From assembly GCF_000702625.1 (NCBI RefSeq), contig NZ_JNIS01000001.1, positions 1,374,501 to 1,438,500 of the forward strand: DNA of 64,000 bases, written 5' to 3'. The translations under genes were made by a program, and so were the position numbers. Below the pieces are notes generated by a model, which worked only from the letters and a program-made list of their open reading frames with translations, had not been told where the DNA came from and did no database searches. The DNA comes from Exiguobacterium oxidotolerans JCM 12280 (GTDB lineage Bacteria > Bacillota > Bacilli > Exiguobacteriales > Exiguobacteriaceae). Positions 61,400 to 64,000 of this stretch are shown here, piece after piece (position 1 is the first letter of the stretch; the number at the start of each line of letters is the position of its first letter).

Positions 61400-61466
61400 A
61401 AAAATTATCCACAGAAAAAAGCTGTGGATAACCTGCTTCGCATAGACAAAAACAGTTATCCACAGC
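61400..61466 (-). promoter_or_regulatory. Helicase leader with three TTATCCACA boxes and alternative hairpins
   Basis: TTATCCACA occurs at 61405-61413 and 61456-61464 and inverted at 61423-61431. In the minus-strand transcript the 12-bp stem GCTGTGGATAAC/GTTATCCACAGC excludes the next stem TTATCCACAG/CTGTGGATAA, which is followed by TTTTT and then AGGAGG. The boxes also match the DnaA consensus TTATNCACA. Confidence 0.75.
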
Positions 61467-61490
61467 CGTGCTTTTACTAGTATACACAAT

Positions 61491-61790
61491 TTACGCGTTT
61501 GTTGCTTCCTGTTTTAGCTTTCGATCGAGCACAAACGTACCAAACGGAATGAAGGATGCGATGAAGGCAATCCCTGCTTTGACAAACGACCAGCGGTACT
61601 TAAATTTAACGACGGCAAGCCATAACGCATACATGACAAACAATACACCGTGCATGGCTCCAACGACCGAGACTGCTTCAGGAATTCCTGCCATATATTT
61701 TAACGGCATCGCAATCAGCAACAATACTAAAAATGAAATTCCCTCTACAATCGCAATTAACCGAAATTGACCTAACGTAGTTCTTAACAT
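61491..61790 (-). CDS. DUF3817 membrane protein (YdzA-like)
   Basis: A 99-residue protein with three membrane helices. LGQFRLIAIVEGISFLVLLLIAMPLKY and VGAMHGVLFVMYALWL match DUF3817, a small integral membrane family of unknown function. GGAG precedes the ATG. It stands alone between the helicase and dioxygenase genes. Confidence 0.88.
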   Translation of the reverse strand: MLRTTLGQFRLIAIVEGISFLVLLLIAMPLKYMAGIPEAVSVVGAMHGVLFVMYALWLAVVKFKYRWSFVKAGIAFIASFIPFGTFVLDRKLKQEATNA

Positions 61791-61867
61791 CCCGTCACTC
61801 CTTTTTCGTGATTCCTTCTTTTAGTATACGGGACGTTGACGTATCTGTGACCCGTGTCACAGGATTG

Positions 61868-62842
61868 TCAGATTTCGAGTGGACGGAGACGTGCTTCAAT
61901 CTGCTCACGTTGTGGTTCTAAAAATGGTGGTAGAGCGAGCGTCTTTCCGAGTGTTTCAACCGATTCATCGGTTGCGAACCCTGGCGTATCCGTCGATAAC
62001 TCAAACAGGATGTGATTCGGTTCCCGGAAATACAAGGCTTGGAAGTAATGCCGATCAACTTTTCCGGAGTTTGGAAGACGGTAGTGGTTTAAACGCTCGA
62101 CCCACAAATCGTACTCCGCACTGTTCGGTACGCGGAACGCAACATGGTGGACACCGCCGCGACCAAGACGTTCGCGGTCGAGATCCGGTCGCGCTTCGAG
62201 GTGGACTTCGGCTCCGATTCCTCCTTGACCCGTTGCATACACTTCAATATCTGCAAACTCACCTACGAGCGACGGATAACTGCTGATTTTTTTAAAGCCG
62301 AGGACTTCCGTCAAAACGAGCGCTGTTGGTTCCGGGTCGTTAACGGTCAATGTCACGGCACCTAAGCCGACGATTGCATGTTCTGCTGGAATCTCGTCGT
62401 GTTTCCAAGGTACGCCACCCGGGACGCCTTGTTCGCCATCTTCCGCTACGAGGATTAAACGTGTCCCTTCTTGGTCACGAAAGGCAAGCGTCTGTCGCCC
62501 TGCCCGTTCGATGATTGAATCATGATCAATCTCTTTTTGCTCAAATCGCTGTGCCCAAAACTTGAGTGCTGCCGTTGTCTTAACGCGAAGTGATGTTGAA
62601 GAAATACTCGATGCACCAGGTACACCTGTTCCAAGATGCGGAATGTCGAAGAACGTTAGATCAGTCCCAGGATTCCCTTCCGCGTCCCCATAAAATAAAT
62701 GATACGACGTCGTGTCGTCTTGATTCACTGTTTTCTTAATTAAGCGCATTCCAAGGACTTGCGTGTAAAATTGATAGTTCCGTTCCGCCATCCCGGTCAA
62801 AATGGAAACATGATGAATACCGAGTAATTCCATCTTTGCCAC
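61868..62842 (-). CDS. mhqO: Ring-cleaving dioxygenase of the glyoxalase fold (MhqO/MhqA-like)
   Basis: A 324-residue vicinal-oxygen-chelate enzyme with two glyoxalase modules. Metal ligands are visible in GIHHVSILTG, GGVHHVAFRV and ILFELSTDTPGF. B. subtilis MhqA/E/O proteins open hydroquinone or catechol rings and are repressed by MhqR. An MhqR-type palindrome lies at 62884-62901, and an MhqR-like repressor with azoR is elsewhere in the window, so these form a likely quinone-defence regulon. Confidence 0.9.
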   Translation of the reverse strand: MAKMELLGIHHVSILTGMAERNYQFYTQVLGMRLIKKTVNQDDTTSYHLFYGDAEGNPGTDLTFFDIPHLGTGVPGASSISSTSLRVKTTAALKFWAQRFEQKEIDHDSIIERAGRQTLAFRDQEGTRLILVAEDGEQGVPGGVPWKHDEIPAEHAIVGLGAVTLTVNDPEPTALVLTEVLGFKKISSYPSLVGEFADIEVYATGQGGIGAEVHLEARPDLDRERLGRGGVHHVAFRVPNSAEYDLWVERLNHYRLPNSGKVDRHYFQALYFREPNHILFELSTDTPGFATDESVETLGKTLALPPFLEPQREQIEARLRPLEI

Positions 62843-62883
62843 TCCCTTTTAAATTTGATTATATGCAAAGCATAGCGCACAGG

Positions 62884-62901
62884 TATCTTAGATTCAAGAT
62901 A
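62884..62901. promoter_or_regulatory. MhqR-type operator
   Basis: TATCTTAGATTCAAGATA has perfect 6-bp arms and keeps the conserved positions of the MhqR box as I recall it (ATCT...A.TC.AGAT). It is about 45 bp before the mhqO start codon. Confidence 0.65.
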
Positions 62902-62911
62902 TTAAGACAAT

Positions 62912-62939
62912 AAAAAAACCGCTCTTCCGAAGAAGAGCG
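62912..62939 (-). terminator. csp terminator
   Basis: Minus-strand CGCTCTTC/GAAGAGCG hairpin followed by TTTTTTT. Confidence 0.9.
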
Positions 62940-62954
62940 ATTGAATAGTTGAAA

Positions 62955-63155
62955 TTAAAGTTTTACGACGTTAGCAGCTTGTGCTCCACGTGCGCCTTCA
63001 GTGATTTCGAATTCAACTTCTTGACCTTCGTCAAGTGATTTGAAACCTTCACCAGTGATTGCTGAGAAATGTACGAATACGTCTTCTCCGCCTTCAACTT
63101 CGATGAAACCGAAACCTTTTTCTGCGTTAAACCATTTTACTTTACCTGTGTTCAT
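62955..63155 (-). CDS. csp: Cold shock protein
   Basis: A 66-residue CspA/CspB-family protein. RNP1 KGFGFIEV and RNP2 VFVHFSAI are intact. It binds single-stranded nucleic acid and acts as RNA chaperone. GGAGG lies nine bases before the ATG at 63155. The frame can be read up to 63509 but the upstream part is the untranslated leader. A promoter at 63306-63335 gives a leader of about 145 bases, typical of thermally controlled csp mRNAs. Confidence 0.97.
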   Translation of the reverse strand: MNTGKVKWFNAEKGFGFIEVEGGEDVFVHFSAITGEGFKSLDEGQEVEFEITEGARGAQAANVVKL

Positions 63156-63305
63156 GGGAACAACCTCCAAAAATAAATTACTTAATACATATGACGATGC
63201 ATATGAAAGAAATTCATTATTGTCCCGAAATACATGGAGCGACGAAAAGATTGTTCGTGACGCAATGTGAATCAGTAGTGACAATAACAATATTAAGCTA
63301 ACGCC

Positions 63306-63335
63306 AGTATAGTATGGATGCGCTTTAAAAGTCAA
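63306..63335 (-). promoter_or_regulatory. csp promoter
   Basis: Minus-strand TTGACT (63330-63335), 18-bp spacer and TATACT (63306-63311). The long AT-rich leader between it and the start codon is expected for a cold-shock mRNA. Confidence 0.75.
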
Positions 63336-63379
63336 GTTGTCTGACCAATATTTTTCCAATTGATTCCACTTTTCAAAAG

Positions 63380-63411
63380 AAAAACAGACCTGGTTTCCCA
63401 GATCTGTTTTG
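63380..63411 (-). terminator. Terminator of the protease gene
   Basis: Minus-strand AACAGATCTGG...CCAGGTCTGTTTTTC hairpin just after the stop codon. Confidence 0.88.
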
Positions 63412-63414
63412 TTC

Positions 63415-64000
63415 TTAACGGTGGATCCAGACAGCTCCAGCAGAGTTATCTTTCGCTTCACCGATGACTTGAATTTTAAGACCATTGTTCGGAAGAAGTT
63501 TCCCTGCATCCGGAATCAATTGGTTGATATACGATTTAGAATCATCGAATTTCGTTACACCCGAGAGACCTTTGTAATCGTAAAGACCACGTGTTGGTGA
63601 ATCGATCAACCAAGAAGGTGCTTTATCGTAGCTGAATGCAGCATCCGCAACTTGGTAACGTGTGCTACCTGATACGACTGGCTTGCCTTTAAGCGTACCA
63701 ACGATTGCTTCAGGGTGTGAATCGACGACACCGAGGAATCCTTCACCCGGGTGAACACCGACCCAGTTATCTGTGAAGCTAGAATCTGCGTACCAAACGA
63801 CGAGACCTGTGTTGTATTTCACGCCACGCGCATGCTCAAGTGCTTTATCTGAGCCTGCGTAGTTACGCCATTCGAGGTAGTACGCATTGTCTGCATAGCT
63901 GAATCCGTCAGACGCGATGAAACCGTCGAGTTTAAACTTCGGTGTACCTTCTGCATCATCTTCGAAGACGACTTTACCATCGACTGTCAATTTCGCGTTA
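63415..64000 (-). CDS. Immune inhibitor A-like M6 metalloprotease, C-terminal part (partial)
   Basis: The 3' 585 bases of a gene that begins beyond the window. The encoded tail ([48 protein letters not shown]) matches the C-terminal beta-rich region of InhA-type secreted M6 proteases. The catalytic HExxH domain lies outside, so activity cannot be judged. The frame is open to the window edge; the apparent start at 63990 is an internal TTG. Confidence 0.88.
   Translation of the reverse strand, partial: NAKLTVDGKVVFEDDAEGTPKFKLDGFIASDGFSYADNAYYLEWRNYAGSDKALEHARGVKYNTGLVVWYADSSFTDNWVGVHPGEGFLGVVDSHPEAIVGTLKGKPVVSGSTRYQVADAAFSYDKAPSWLIDSPTRGLYDYKGLSGVTKFDDSKSYINQLIPDAGKLLPNNGLKIQVIGEAKDNSAGAVWIHR

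Noticed and set aside
63156-63509. N-terminal extension of the cold shock protein
   Set aside because: A promoter and leader lie there, and the 66-residue form is the complete family length.

Overview
The window looks like a chromosomal segment of a low-to-mid GC Gram-positive bacterium of the order Bacillales, most likely Exiguobacterium. The inference rests on AGGAGG-type ribosome sites, Bacillus-like gene pairs (adeR-ald, yojF-bshB2 for bacillithiol, sacPT-type sucrose genes, MhqR/MhqO-type quinone resistance, KtrB, CbpA) and strong U-tract terminators between most transcription units. No rRNA, tRNA, CRISPR, prophage or transposase was seen. A parS-like site at 29676-29691 hints at the origin-proximal half of the chromosome.

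Layout. 1-2800: alanine catabolism (PucR-type regulator plus alanine dehydrogenase). 2900-5510: membrane lipid kinase-like protein, DUF1836 protein, LURP/tubby-like protein and a membrane Mrr nuclease. 5700-9655: three overlapping genes, a four-PAS orphan histidine kinase and two extended SDR enzymes. 9730-13160: potassium transporter and MotAB stator. 13157-13800: gene-free, structured repeats. 13808-16149: DUF420, MerA-like flavoprotein and DUF1499. 16250-19610: lipoprotein plus two-component system. 19735-25613: HAD phosphatase, Ung, TagA, azoreductase with MarR regulator, LacI regulator, NlpC/P60 hydrolase. 25845-31230: SwrC-type RND pump with its TetR regulator, ProC, CbpA. 31565-35237: phosphate uptake, PdxK, bacillithiol genes. 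35440-37818: preQ1 riboswitch and queCDEF. 37909-44478: two PTS systems; the second is a complete sucrose operon with cre, RAT/terminator switch, permease, antiterminator and fructokinase. 44533-50640: hydrolase, NCS2 permease, peptide transporter and a YgiBC-like operon. 50776-53075: small proteins and an ABC-F ATPase. 53146-54940: about 1.8 kb of tandem repeats. 55075-60085: hydrolase, then a flavin/heme membrane redox cluster (ferric-reductase-like protein, ApbE, acidic small protein) divergent from a two-component system and a DUF2231 gene. 60153-64000: DEAD-box helicase with an unusual leader, DUF3817, MhqO-like dioxygenase, cold shock protein and the 3' end of an immune-inhibitor-A-like protease.

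Most interesting points. (1) The repeat locus at 53.2-54.9 kb holds six 82-bp units, one 120-bp element with nested inverted repeats, and five units of about 247 bp. A diverged single copy of the 247-bp unit joined to the 120-bp element lies inverted at 13.3-13.6 kb, and stem changes between the copies are compensatory. (2) A 19-bp motif is shared between the divergent promoter region of the redox cluster and the DUF2231 promoter, each time 10 bp from a -10-like hexamer, which predicts the regulon of the local response regulator. (3) The DEAD-box leader has three TTATCCACA sequences that are both perfect DnaA boxes and the arms of two mutually exclusive hairpins. (4) The sucrose antiterminator appears to start at CTG.
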